Below the pieces are notes generated by a model. The model worked only from the letters and a program-made list of their open reading frames with translations, was not told where the DNA came from and searched no databases. Shown piece by piece: positions 34,583 to 43,026 of a stretch of 64,000 nucleotides of DNA. The stretch comes from Roseibacterium beibuensis. GTDB taxonomy: Bacteria > Pseudomonadota > Alphaproteobacteria > Rhodobacterales > Rhodobacteraceae. How positions within the stretch are numbered: the stretch's first letter is position 1; every line of letters starts with the position of its first letter. A program made the position numbers and the translations under genes. The stretch spans positions 620,001 to 684,000 of the forward strand of contig NZ_BAABHW010000002.1 of assembly GCF_039542305.1 (NCBI RefSeq), given 5' to 3'.

Positions 34583-34918
34583 ATGCCCTGCCTTGCCGCA
34601 CTCTGCCTTGCCGCCGGCACGTTCACGATCACCGACGGCGACACGTTCCGAACGGAGGCGCAGGCCTACCGGATCTGGGGAATCGACGCACCCGAGCCGG
34701 CCGAGGACGGCGGGTTCGCGGCCGAGGCGGCGCTGGTGGCCCTGATCGGTGGGCAGGACCTGGCCTGCGAGATCATGGACCGCGACCGCTACGGCCGCGA
34801 CGTTGTGCGATGCGAGACGCCGGACGGCTCTGACATCGCCTGCGCGCTGGTTGCCGGCGGGCACGCGCGGGACTGGCCGCGCTACTCGGGCGGGTATTAC
34901 GGGGAGTGCGATGACTGA
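34583..34918 (+). CDS. SNase-like (thermonuclease family) nuclease
   Basis: A 111-residue staphylococcal-nuclease-fold protein. The family motifs are ITDGDTFR, YRIWGIDAPEPAED and DRDRYGRDVVRC, which include the calcium-binding aspartates and catalytic arginine/glutamate positions. It is shorter than typical SNases (about 150) but covers the core barrel. A short hydrophobic start (PCLAALCLAAGTF) may act as an export signal, yet it runs straight into the first strand. ATG 34583 has GGGAGA 5 bases upstream. It lies at the prophage edge on the opposite strand to phage genes. Confidence 0.85.
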   Translation: MPCLAALCLAAGTFTITDGDTFRTEAQAYRIWGIDAPEPAEDGGFAAEAALVALIGGQDLACEIMDRDRYGRDVVRCETPDGSDIACALVAGGHARDWPRYSGGYYGECDD

Positions 34919-35009
34919 CTTTTCGCGATCAAATGTAAACTGCTTCGAAATCGGAGATGGCGCGAAAAGACTTTTGGGTGCGTAATACACGATTGGCGGG
35001 TTCGCCTGT

Positions 35010-35201
35010 TCACCAATTTCCCGTTAGAGCACCCATTACCACGGCAAGCACCACCATGGCGATAATCGCAATGAGGACGATCGACCTGTCTTCCTCATGG
35101 TAATACATCGGCCCGCCGCACTTGGGACATGGTTTGGTGTTTCCCATTTTCCTCCGGCTTACCCAACCGCATCCCGAACAAACGTATCTGACGCCACTCA
35201 C
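35010..35201 (-). CDS. Zinc-ribbon membrane protein, 63 aa
   Basis: A 63-residue protein with a four-cysteine zinc ribbon (CSGC at 8-11 and CPKC at 25-28) followed by one C-terminal transmembrane helix (SIVLIAIIAMVVLAVVMGAL). The GTG start at 35201 is supported by GGAG 6 bases upstream. No specific family is recognised. It lies in the boundary region between core and prophage and could be cargo of either. Confidence 0.6.
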   Translation of the reverse strand: MSGVRYVCSGCGWVSRRKMGNTKPCPKCGGPMYYHEEDRSIVLIAIIAMVVLAVVMGALTGNW

Positions 35202-35465
35202 CTCAATCTCCGATCAGAAAACGCAGTTTCGATCAGCATACTGCATTACCTGCCAGCGGCTGGAAAGCACAAGCTCTAGCGCTGAAAGATTCAGTCCCAC
35301 GCTCGGCCTAAATGGCGGGGGCACGTTCGCGATCGGAAAGCAGGCGTCTCGGGCGCCAGGGTTGCCAGTGGACTCGTGCGGGCCAGTTCGCGATACTTCG
35401 CGGGTCGCCATGCAGGGGGCGAGGAGCAAACGGCAAACTAGAGTGACAACTGAAGGGTTTGTGTG

Positions 35466-35753
35466 ATGCCAAAAAATGGAATTCCCAAGACCGGCGGGAC
35501 ATTGGCAATCTTCGCGTTACTCGCGCTCTCCGGACCGGCAATTTCTGCCGATGAGCCCAGCCTTCACCCGCAGCCGGAATCCCCTCGATTGCAACTCCCA
35601 GAGTTAGCGCAATCCTACAGCTGCAGCCCGCGCCGCTATTGCTCTCGAAACATCTCGAGTTGTCGAGAGGCAAGATGGTATTTTCAGAATTGCTGGTGGG
35701 GCGGTGCACTCGACGGGGACAATGACGGTATTCCCTGTGAGAACCTCTGTTGA
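35466..35753 (+). CDS. Exported protein with Excalibur calcium-binding domain
   Basis: A 95-residue protein with a signal peptide (GTLAIFALLALSGPAISA, cleavage near residue 28) and a C-terminal Excalibur domain: CSRNISSCREARWYFQNC and the DGDNDGIPCENLC calcium loop. Excalibur domains are often fused to or encoded near SNase-like nucleases, as here with the nuclease at 34583. The ATG at 35466 overlaps an in-frame GTG at 35463. Orientation is opposite to the prophage genes. Confidence 0.8.
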   Translation: MPKNGIPKTGGTLAIFALLALSGPAISADEPSLHPQPESPRLQLPELAQSYSCSPRRYCSRNISSCREARWYFQNCWWGGALDGDNDGIPCENLC

Positions 35754-35796
35754 TCCTTGATCGGCGGATATTGAAGGCTGGATTGGAAGACCCGCG

Positions 35797-36078
35797 TTAT
35801 TCTTCCTCGGCGCACCCATCGGCGCCCTGCCCTAGCGCCGACCAGCAGGCGAGGATCGCGCCCACGGCCGAGATCCGACCGTTCGCGGCCTCGAGGGCCA
35901 GGTGGTAATCTGTCAGGAGTGCCGCCGCATCCGCAACGCTCGCCACCGCGCGATCGGGCACCGGAACCGGGGCCAGCAGCGGCGCGGGGATCTCGGGCGT
36001 GACCAGATCGGGGGGCGGCTCATTCCGCCCCGCGCAGGCGCTCAACAGTGCGCAAGATAAGATCAGGGGCAGGCGCAT
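35797..36078 (-). CDS. Phage outer spanin (Rz1-like lipoprotein)
   Basis: A 93-residue proline-rich lipoprotein: MRLPLILSCALLSACAG gives a lipobox LSAC, followed by NEPPPDLVTPEIPAPLLAPV. It overlaps the 3' end of the upstream Rz-like gene by 59 bases in another frame, the classic Rz/Rz1 arrangement. Outer and inner spanins span the periplasm and fuse the membranes in the last step of lysis. It is longer than lambda Rz1 and has extra C-terminal cysteines. It is the last prophage gene toward the left. Confidence 0.75.
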   Translation of the reverse strand: MRLPLILSCALLSACAGRNEPPPDLVTPEIPAPLLAPVPVPDRAVASVADAAALLTDYHLALEAANGRISAVGAILACWSALGQGADGCAEEE

Positions 36079-36382
36079 CGGCATCCTCGGCGGCATAGAT
36101 TTCAAAAAGCAACTCTTCGCCCTTGGCGGCGCGCGCCGCTTCGCGCGCGGCTTCCTCGGCGATCACGCGGGCGGAGGCTTCGGCGGCGGCGCGCTTGATC
36201 CGCTCGACGGCCAGCTCGGCCACCAGGTCGGCCTTGTCGGCCTCGAGCGTGGCGATCTGGCCCTCGGCCCGGTCGAGGCGCCACAGGGTGAAGCCGGCCG
36301 TGCCCGTCGCCAACGCGGCCAGGCCGAGGGTCACGGGCAACAGCGCGCGGCTGATCCAGCCGGTGATCCGCGACCAGATCAC
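36020..36382 (-). CDS. Phage inner spanin (Rz-like)
   Basis: A 120-residue protein with an N-terminal transmembrane helix (ALLPVTLGLAALATGTAGF, about residues 12-31) and a long charged coiled coil (QIATLEADKADLVAELAVER onward), the topology of an i-spanin. The GTG start at 36382 overlaps the endolysin stop as GTGA. Its 3' end overlaps the Rz1-like gene. Assignment relies on topology and position, since spanins diverge quickly in sequence. Confidence 0.72.
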   Translation of the reverse strand: MIWSRITGWISRALLPVTLGLAALATGTAGFTLWRLDRAEGQIATLEADKADLVAELAVERIKRAAAEASARVIAEEAAREAARAAKGEELLFEIYAAEDADAPAPDLILRTVERLRGAE

Positions 36383-37209
36383 AGCCGCGCCATCTGGAAG
36401 TGCATCGCATCGGCACCCCACAGGCGGATCGCGGGCAGCCACCCGTGCGCCTGCATGATGTCGAGGAAAGCCGCGTATTCCGGGCGACAGAACAGCGCCT
36501 CGGGACAGCGCGCGCGCAGACCGTTCGGGCCGGCATAGATGTCGATCGCGCAGCCATAGGCGTGCATCGACCAGGACCGGCCGCCGCGCATCCGCCGGTG
36601 CATGTAGCCGCCCGCGTAGCGATCGAGGCCCAGGGCGCGCATCGCGGCCGGGCCGTAGTGATCCGCCACCACGGCCAGCGCGGCCTCGAGGGCCGGGGCG
36701 CACAGGCGATGCACGCGGGCGCGGGTGACCGTCCGGCCCAGGTCCCAATCGAGGCGGAACGGGAAAGGCAGCGCGGCATGGGCCAGCTGCGCCTCGACCT
36801 CGGGGCCGGGCTGGCCATAGACCTCGGCGCAGTCCGCCTGCCGGAGCAGGTCCTCGGGATCGGGCCGGTTCGGGAACGCGGTGCGCGCGATCACCTCTTG
36901 CCGCCCGTGGCCCGTGGCGAACTCCCAGGCGCGCAGGGCCTCGGCCGTGTTGTGGCCCATCAGCCCGTCGATCGCGCCGGGATCGTGCCCCTCTCGATCG
37001 AGGATGCGCTGCGCGGCGGCGGTCAGTAGGTGGAACCGCGACCGGCGCGCACTATCGGGCAACCGCACGCCCTGCAGCACGTCAAGCGCAGCGGCCTCGG
37101 TCCGATCGCCGGGGATGCCATCGACGGCCAGACCGGGGCGCACGCTGGCCAGGACCGCCTGCAGGCGGCGGATCAGGGCCGGTGCCAGGTCAAGGGTCGG
37201 ATCGGTCAT
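36379..37209 (-). CDS. Phage endolysin, M15 peptidase with peptidoglycan-binding domain
   Basis: A 276-residue endolysin. The first half has two peptidoglycan-binding-like repeats (residues about 12-50 and 60-98, DPGAIDGLMGHNTAEALRAW). The second half is an M15-type (VanY/DacB-like) zinc peptidase with SMHAYGCAIDIY (His216, Asp223) and the last ligand His270 in DAMHFQMA, so it should cleave peptide cross-links in the wall. No signal peptide, so export depends on a holin. Its start overlaps the small membrane protein gene as ATGA. Confidence 0.88.
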   Translation of the reverse strand: MTDPTLDLAPALIRRLQAVLASVRPGLAVDGIPGDRTEAAALDVLQGVRLPDSARRSRFHLLTAAAQRILDREGHDPGAIDGLMGHNTAEALRAWEFATGHGRQEVIARTAFPNRPDPEDLLRQADCAEVYGQPGPEVEAQLAHAALPFPFRLDWDLGRTVTRARVHRLCAPALEAALAVVADHYGPAAMRALGLDRYAGGYMHRRMRGGRSWSMHAYGCAIDIYAGPNGLRARCPEALFCRPEYAAFLDIMQAHGWLPAIRLWGADAMHFQMARL

Positions 37210-37355
37210 CGCAAGAAACCTCCGATAAGGGGAAACAGGAACGGCAGCAGCACGAACAGAAGCGCGGCGATCGGCAGGCCGAGCTTCAACGTGGCCCAGG
37301 CGTCGGCGTTCGGCGTCGTCTTGTGACGGCGCAGGGGGGGCTTAGGAACGCGCAT
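37206..37355 (-). CDS. Small membrane protein of the lysis cassette, 49 aa
   Basis: A 49-residue protein with a basic N-terminus (MRVPKPPLRRHKTTPN) and one strongly hydrophobic segment (LGLPIAALLFVLLPFLFPLI). It overlaps the upstream holin-like gene by 14 bases and the endolysin start by 4. It may be a second holin or an antiholin; sequence alone does not tell. Confidence 0.65.
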   Translation of the reverse strand: MRVPKPPLRRHKTTPNADAWATLKLGLPIAALLFVLLPFLFPLIGGFLR

Positions 37356-37797
37356 CGTCTCCACCCTCCCCCTCGGGCGCCGCGTCATGCGCGGGCAGCG
37401 GCGGCAGCGGGTCAATCTCACCCGCCGGGGCCGGCGGCACCGGATCGGGCGGCACACCGGGCACGGCCGCAACCAGCGACGCCCGCGGGCGGCCACCCAC
37501 CCACCGCTCGATCGCGGTCACGGCGATCAGGCCGATCAGGAAGGCCGAGGCCGACAGCACCCCGAAGGCGGCCGTCGCACCATCGGGTAGCTCGCCGATA
37601 TAGGGACGCAACAGGAACGGCCCCAAAGCGCCCACGCCGAACGCCGTAGCCGACCCGATGAAGGTCACCCGCAGCCCTTCTTTCCAGGTCGTTTTCAACG
37701 TGGCGGCCCTGACCGCCCCGCCAAGCGCACCGAGACCGGCAAGGATCGCCGATTGCTCGTTGAAAATCTCGTGCACCAGCCGCCCGCCTTCGCTCAT
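37342..37797 (-). CDS. Putative phage holin
   Basis: A 151-residue protein with three hydrophobic segments (about 17-32, 42-62 and 72-94) and a long Pro/Ala/acidic cytosolic tail (GVPPDPVPPAPAGEIDPLPP). It is the first gene of the lysis cassette, before a small membrane protein and the endolysin, the usual place for a holin that permeabilises the inner membrane. No exact family is recognised; assignment is by topology and order. Confidence 0.62.
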   Translation of the reverse strand: MSEGGRLVHEIFNEQSAILAGLGALGGAVRAATLKTTWKEGLRVTFIGSATAFGVGALGPFLLRPYIGELPDGATAAFGVLSASAFLIGLIAVTAIERWVGGRPRASLVAAVPGVPPDPVPPAPAGEIDPLPPLPAHDAAPEGEGGDDARS

Positions 37798-37828
37798 GCG
37801 CCCGCTCCTTTCCGTTTTATTGAAATTG

Positions 37829-37912
37829 TCAGGCCGGCCCGGCGGCGCGGATCGTGACCTCGATGTGACCCCGGCCGGGATAGTGGCCGACCTTGCCGTC
37901 TGCGAACGTCAC
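37829..37912 (-). CDS. Possible micro-ORF after the tailspike gene, 27 aa
   Basis: GTG 37912 with GGGG 6 bases upstream opens a 27-codon frame, MTFADGKVGHYPGRGHIEVT plus IRAAGPA. It is in the same frame as the tailspike gene, whose TAG stop is only 9 bases upstream, so it could be an independent micro-gene, a readthrough extension, or the remains of a longer C-terminus. The protein-like composition favours past or present coding. Confidence 0.35.
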   Translation of the reverse strand: MTFADGKVGHYPGRGHIEVTIRAAGPA

Positions 37913-37921
37913 GCCCAGCCC

Positions 37922-39895
37922 CTACTTCAAGCTGTAGCTGAACGTCCCGTAGAAGATGATCATGCCAGCCCCCAATGCGTTCGCACGCATTTCCAGCTCG
38001 TCGTTTGTCGTGTCGGCGCGCACGATCATCTGGTTCGAATATTCGTTGGCCCCCACGCCCCGCGCGTCTGTGTTGCTGGTGAAATTCGACAGGACCGGCA
38101 GGCTGACACGCCATGTGCAAAGTCCCGCTGCCGATGCCGTGATCTGCGTGTAGAAGCTGCCGGTCACCACGTCGCCATTGACGCTGTATTGAATGACGCA
38201 GGACGGCGAGGAACAGTTGGCCACCGCCGTCGCCGTGGCCGCATATTCCCCCGAGGCAATGCGGTTGGTGCGGGTGCCGGAATTGTCCTGCACCCTGGCC
38301 GTCATGGCCGCGCCGCTGATCTGGTTCTCGCCGATAGTGTTGCCACCCACGCCGCCCGCCAGCTTGATGCCGTAGATATGGTGATCACCGGAAATCACGT
38401 TGACCGCGACCAGGCAGCGTGTGGTCCCGGCGAACTCAAGCGTAATGGCCCCGATATTCGCCGTGTCAGACTGGTTTGCCCCGCTGATCGCGTTGCCGAC
38501 AACCGAGATGTCGATCGCCCCGGTCGAACCATTCGACGGGGATGCCGTCTCGGACAGCAGGTAGATGCCAACCTGTGCGATGTTCTTGAGCGTGTTCCCG
38601 GTGACGGACCCGTTGCGACAGTCGGACACCATGATGCCATGGAACGCGGTGACGTTCTCGACCAGGTTGTCGGAGATCACCAGGTCATCATTGACCCCGT
38701 TTCGCCCGTGGTAATTGATGCCCACGTCCGACACACCGGAAATCAGGTTGCTGGTGATGACGTGCCGGGAACAGCCTGACGGCGTGTAAGTATCGGCCTG
38801 GCCCGTGACGATGATGCCCGCCTCGGCCACGCCCCCGCCGATAATGATATTCCTGGAAATTACGCCAACGGTCGCGCCATCCCAATTATCGATCACCGCG
38901 TCGCCGTAAAAGGCACCGTCGAAGGAAGCAAACATGCAGAGGTTATCGAGGATCTTGTAACGCTCGGACCCGATCGAACGCACCGCAGCGCCGGAATGAG
39001 TGAAACGACACCCCTGAACCACATGCCCGGCGCAGCCTCGGAAATTCAGGCAGCTATGCGAGGCCACGATGCTGGACACGCCGCTCATGTCGAAATGAAC
39101 GCCGCGAATTGTGAAATCCGACTTGCCGTTGAAGTCGATGATCGTCTGACCGACCCCCGATCCACCTGTCGCGAGGGCTGCCGTCGCCTTCAACGTGCCG
39201 GGGCCGTAGATCTCGATATTGCTGGCCCCCGACAGCGGGCTGCTGACCAGGAACGTCCCGTCAGGCACGTAGATGCGCCGGCGGCCGCTATTCAGCGCGG
39301 CCTGGATGGCCGCCGTGCTTTCACCACCGGCAACCGCGCCCCAATGGCGCAGATCCGCTTGCCCGAAGGGCATGAGGCCACCGAGATCTGCAATCTCCGT
39401 CGCTCCCGTGCTGCCCACGTATTGCACGCCGCCTGCTGTGTAAACGCGCCCGTGTTCCGGCGTGTTCGACGCGCGCCAGGTGACAAATTCCGCACGGGTC
39501 GGCCAGTAATTCGTTCCAACCGTCGCGGCCGCCGACACCGCCTCATCTTTTGCAGCGACAGCCTCGGCCACCAGCGCCGGCGTCAAGGGCGCATCCTGCT
39601 GGTCGATGTAATTGGCAATATCGATCGACGCCTGGTCGGACGGGACCGACAGCGCGAAACGGTCGGACTCCGCGCCCCATGGCCCCGACCACTCGGCGCT
39701 GATCTGGTAGCTGCCCGGTTCCAGGTCGAAATCAACCTCGCCGTTTTCGTCGGTCGATGTCGCGAAGGACGCGGGCACAAGGGCCGCGCTGCCCGCGCCG
39801 ATGATGCCGGACGCGTTGCGGATGATCAGCTCCTGGTTCGGCCATAGGTTGCCGCGCCGGTCGCGGAACACGCCGGTGACGTTGCATGTCGCCAT
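37922..39895 (-). CDS. Phage tailspike/fibre with right-handed beta-helix
   Basis: A 657-residue appendage protein. The N-terminal 190 residues carry a tail-attachment region (TGVFRDRRGNLWPNQELIIR, then a short coiled stretch LVAEAVAAKDEAVSAAA). From about residue 200 a pectate-lyase-like beta-helix is evident: AAIQAALNSGRRRIYVPDGTF followed by many G-I-x-V and N-x-I-S-G rungs (DNLVENVTAFHGIMVSDCRN). Such spikes bind and often cleave host surface polysaccharide. The C-terminal 100 residues are likely a trimerisation or carbohydrate-binding part. Confidence 0.85.
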   Translation of the reverse strand: MATCNVTGVFRDRRGNLWPNQELIIRNASGIIGAGSAALVPASFATSTDENGEVDFDLEPGSYQISAEWSGPWGAESDRFALSVPSDQASIDIANYIDQQDAPLTPALVAEAVAAKDEAVSAAATVGTNYWPTRAEFVTWRASNTPEHGRVYTAGGVQYVGSTGATEIADLGGLMPFGQADLRHWGAVAGGESTAAIQAALNSGRRRIYVPDGTFLVSSPLSGASNIEIYGPGTLKATAALATGGSGVGQTIIDFNGKSDFTIRGVHFDMSGVSSIVASHSCLNFRGCAGHVVQGCRFTHSGAAVRSIGSERYKILDNLCMFASFDGAFYGDAVIDNWDGATVGVISRNIIIGGGVAEAGIIVTGQADTYTPSGCSRHVITSNLISGVSDVGINYHGRNGVNDDLVISDNLVENVTAFHGIMVSDCRNGSVTGNTLKNIAQVGIYLLSETASPSNGSTGAIDISVVGNAISGANQSDTANIGAITLEFAGTTRCLVAVNVISGDHHIYGIKLAGGVGGNTIGENQISGAAMTARVQDNSGTRTNRIASGEYAATATAVANCSSPSCVIQYSVNGDVVTGSFYTQITASAAGLCTWRVSLPVLSNFTSNTDARGVGANEYSNQMIVRADTTNDELEMRANALGAGMIIFYGTFSYSLK

Positions 39896-39909
39896 GTCGA
39901 AGAACCCCG

Positions 39910-40947
39910 TCAGTATTTCAGAAGGCCGCGCAGCTCGGCCTCGGACCCGGCGGCGAGCAAACCGCTCACGGGCACGATCCGCACCGCGTTGACCCCGCCG
40001 CCCGGAACGTGCATCGCGCCGCCGAGATAGGAACGCAGGTCACCGGAGTCGTCCTGCAGGAAGAGGTCGAACTTTATCAAGGTTTTCTGCGAGCCTGCAG
40101 GCTTGAAGAGCCGGATAGCGCCGCAGACGCCACCCTCGGCCGCGGCGCCGCCGACGGCTACCGCTATCGGCACCGCGGCCACGGTACCGCCCGCTTCGGA
40201 CGTGCTGCCCAGGTTATACCAGACACGGCGGAAATATTGGTAGTCCGACGCGCCATCCTCCCAGGTCGCACCGCTATCGGTCGAGACCTGAAGGTTCAGC
40301 GTCGTGCCGTCCACGGTCGGCTTGACGTAGCGCAGGACCAACTCGAAATCCTCGAACCGGGTACCAGGGATGACCGCAAAATCCAGCGAGGCCGTGTCGG
40401 TCGCCAGCGTCTTGCGCTGGATCAGGGGCAGCCCCCCGATATTCGTCAGGGCGCGCCCGTCCAGCGCAGGCAGCGCACCGCCGGACTGCACCTCGACCAG
40501 GTCACCCGCAGACGTGCCGGCGTTCTTTGTCGCCGCCGTGCCGAGCGTGCCGAGGCCGCGGATGATCACCGCGCGCCAGCCCGAGCCGGTGCAGACCAGC
40601 TCGGCCGTCTCGGACGTTGCGACGACAACCGTGGCCGCGCCGTTGATCAGCTCGGACCCGAACGGCGTGAGGGTGACGCTGCCTGCCGTCGCCTCGAGGA
40701 CGAAGCGGAACCCGTTGCCGACGCTGGACGCCTCGGGCAGCGCAACGGCCGCGACATCGCCGAACACCAGGTGCGCGCCGAGGTGAGCCGCGGTGATCGT
40801 CAGCCCCGCGGATGTCACGGTCACCGGGGCCACGCGGGCCGCATCGATCCCCGCGCCGTGCTCTTCCAGCAGCGTGATCAATTCGGATCGCTTCACCGTC
40901 CCGGTCGGCGGGATCACCTCCGCCGGGGTTTTCGTCAGATCGACCAT
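39910..40947 (-). CDS. Phage tail appendage protein, 345 aa
   Basis: A 345-residue soluble protein between the tail tip and tailspike genes, 9 and 14 bases from its neighbours. It starts VDLTKTPAEVIPPTGTVKRS and contains beta-rich repeats, including AELVCTGSGWRAVIIRGLGT and a discoidin- or sandwich-like C-terminal half (FEDFELVLRYVKPTVDGTTL, VRIVPVSGLLAAG). I do not recognise a named family. Position suggests a baseplate or fibre-base component linking the tip to the tailspike. Confidence 0.65.
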   Translation of the reverse strand: MVDLTKTPAEVIPPTGTVKRSELITLLEEHGAGIDAARVAPVTVTSAGLTITAAHLGAHLVFGDVAAVALPEASSVGNGFRFVLEATAGSVTLTPFGSELINGAATVVVATSETAELVCTGSGWRAVIIRGLGTLGTAATKNAGTSAGDLVEVQSGGALPALDGRALTNIGGLPLIQRKTLATDTASLDFAVIPGTRFEDFELVLRYVKPTVDGTTLNLQVSTDSGATWEDGASDYQYFRRVWYNLGSTSEAGGTVAAVPIAVAVGGAAAEGGVCGAIRLFKPAGSQKTLIKFDLFLQDDSGDLRSYLGGAMHVPGGGVNAVRIVPVSGLLAAGSEAELRGLLKY

Positions 40948-40956
40948 TTGCGCCTC

Positions 40957-43026
40957 TTAGCTGATCGTTTGCGTGATCGCCGCGGTGGCATCGCCGACCA
41001 CCCCGGACAGGGAGACGGCCCGCGCCGTCCAGTTGAATGTGCCGGTGCCGCAGGCATCGGCGATCTCGATCCGCGCGCCAGGCGTGACCCGCACCGTCTC
41101 GATCACCAGGCCGCCGCGCAGGATCTCGATCGTGCGCAGCATGGGCGAGGCGGGCGCGGTGACCGCGACCACCGCCGTGCCGCTGCCAGCGTCGGTGATG
41201 CTCAGATCGAACGGCGCGCTTGGGGCGGGGTCGGTTTCCAGCGCCTCGACATTTTCGATAACCACCGCCGTGACCGTGGCATCTGTCGGGTCATAGATCG
41301 CCGACTTGGCCGCGATGACCGCCACGTCATAAAGCGCGCCGGCGGTTAGCAGCCCCTCGCGCGCGCTCAGCCCACCCGCGTCGAGGGTGGCCGCGGTCCA
41401 TGTTTCGGCACCAGCCGGCGAGGTGGCCACGTAATGCTGCACGTCATTCTCGATCGGCCCCTCGAACACCACGAACACGCCAGCGTCGCCGCCGGTGCCA
41501 TTGCCGTATGCCTGCACGTCTTGCGGCGCGGCGGGCGGGCGGAACTCTTCCGGCACAGCCGGCGGCAGGGCCTGCACCGAGCCTTCCTCGGACACTCTCC
41601 AATCCTGCGGCCGGCCCTCGATCTTGCTCAGCGACAGCGTGACGGCGAGGGTCACGGGGTCGAGGCTGACCGGCTCGATCCGCCAGCGCCCGGTCAGGCC
41701 AAGCACCTGGATGTCCAGCGCCACCGTCGGCTCATAGAGGGCGGGCAGCGCCGACATCTTGAAACGCAGCTTGGCGCGCTCGGGCGGGTTGTCGCGGGCC
41801 GTGGCGATCTTGGCGGCATGGCGCGCCTGCGCATGGTTAGGCGCGAACGGCAGATCAAGGCTCGGGCCAACCACTTCGCCGCCGAGGCGCGCCAACTCTG
41901 TCTCACTGACCCAAGGCTCGATGTCGGCCTCGGCGTATTCCTGCGCCTCGTCGATGTAGCTCGCGGGCCGCGTGGTGTAACGCTGCAGCGCATCGGGGCC
42001 GTCATCCAGCTCCAACACTTCCAGCAGATCATCGTCGGTCAGGGTCCAGACCGGCTCGGGATCACCGCCGAGCTTCAAGCCGATCCCGCCATCGGGGCGC
42101 AGGCGCAGATCGCCGGCACAGGCGTCCAGCATCTGCGCCAGGGCGTTCATCGGCTGCTCGGCCATCGACGCCTGACCGCACAGCCGCCATTTCCGGGCCG
42201 ACCCGCCGGAAATCAGCGGGCGCAGCACGTCGCACTCATTCGCCGCCGCGATCAAATCATCGCGGTTGATGATCTCGCCCAGGCCGAAGCCGTCCGGCCC
42301 CTCGATCCAATCCGCGATGACAAGGGCCGCGTTTTCCGAGAACGCCACAGCCCCGGTGCGCGGGTCCAGCAGCGGCGCGCCCTCGGCCAGCAGCTGCAAG
42401 GATGTCGGCCCGCTCGGATATGCCTCTTGTTGCTTGTCGGCGCTTTGCTGTTGCAGCCTGATATAGGTCGCGAACAACCCGTCCAGCCGGTGCGCGCTGC
42501 CCCATTCCGGCGCGGCATCCACAACCCCGATGAACGGGGTCTCAGGCACCGCGCCAAGATGCGTATGGATGCGCACCCGACATCCACCGTTCGGGGTCCC
42601 GTTCGTGTAGCGGCGGATCATCACGCGGCCCAGGTCGTCAACGTTGCGCTGCTGGCCGTCCAGCATGTACCGCAACACGCGCGTGGCCGGCCCCTGCCCA
42701 TGCACGATGATGCGGTGCAGGTATTTGCCTTCCTCGGTGCTCGACGTGCCGCTATCGGCCGGATCGCTGCCCGCCCCGCCGGCGCGGGCGAACACCACCT
42801 GCCCGCCGAGCAAGGTTGTGCCATATGGCTTGAGGCGCGGCCCGATCGGGTCGGTGTAAAGCACGCGCCCGTCCGCCGGCTTGAACCCGCTGTCCTGCTG
42901 CTGGCTGGCCGCGAAGGCCGACAGCGCCAACCCGGCCCCGATCTGGATGGCCGCCGTCGCAATGGCGGCTGTCGCGCCCGTCAGGCCGATAGCGGACACG
43001 ATCGTCGTGGCAATGAACTGGGGCAT
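40957..43026 (-). CDS. Phage tail tip / host-specificity protein
   Basis: A 689-residue protein with a hydrophobic N-terminus (ATTIVSAIGLTGATAAIATA), a central tail-tip domain resembling J / baseplate hub proteins (GKYLHRIIVHGQGPATRVLR, SETELARLGGEVVGPSLDLP) and fibronectin-III-like repeats in the C-terminal third (PAAPQDVQAYGNGTGGDAGV, PSAPFDLSITDAGSGTAVVA). It likely forms the tip that contacts the host receptor. ATG 43026 overlaps the upstream NlpC/P60-like gene stop by one base. Confidence 0.8.
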   Translation of the reverse strand: MPQFIATTIVSAIGLTGATAAIATAAIQIGAGLALSAFAASQQQDSGFKPADGRVLYTDPIGPRLKPYGTTLLGGQVVFARAGGAGSDPADSGTSSTEEGKYLHRIIVHGQGPATRVLRYMLDGQQRNVDDLGRVMIRRYTNGTPNGGCRVRIHTHLGAVPETPFIGVVDAAPEWGSAHRLDGLFATYIRLQQQSADKQQEAYPSGPTSLQLLAEGAPLLDPRTGAVAFSENAALVIADWIEGPDGFGLGEIINRDDLIAAANECDVLRPLISGGSARKWRLCGQASMAEQPMNALAQMLDACAGDLRLRPDGGIGLKLGGDPEPVWTLTDDDLLEVLELDDGPDALQRYTTRPASYIDEAQEYAEADIEPWVSETELARLGGEVVGPSLDLPFAPNHAQARHAAKIATARDNPPERAKLRFKMSALPALYEPTVALDIQVLGLTGRWRIEPVSLDPVTLAVTLSLSKIEGRPQDWRVSEEGSVQALPPAVPEEFRPPAAPQDVQAYGNGTGGDAGVFVVFEGPIENDVQHYVATSPAGAETWTAATLDAGGLSAREGLLTAGALYDVAVIAAKSAIYDPTDATVTAVVIENVEALETDPAPSAPFDLSITDAGSGTAVVAVTAPASPMLRTIEILRGGLVIETVRVTPGARIEIADACGTGTFNWTARAVSLSGVVGDATAAITQTIS

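Noticed and set aside
34054..35800. tRNA gene or attachment site at the prophage edge
   Set aside because: No cloverleaf-like sequence was seen, and the other prophage end needed to find the direct repeat is outside the window.
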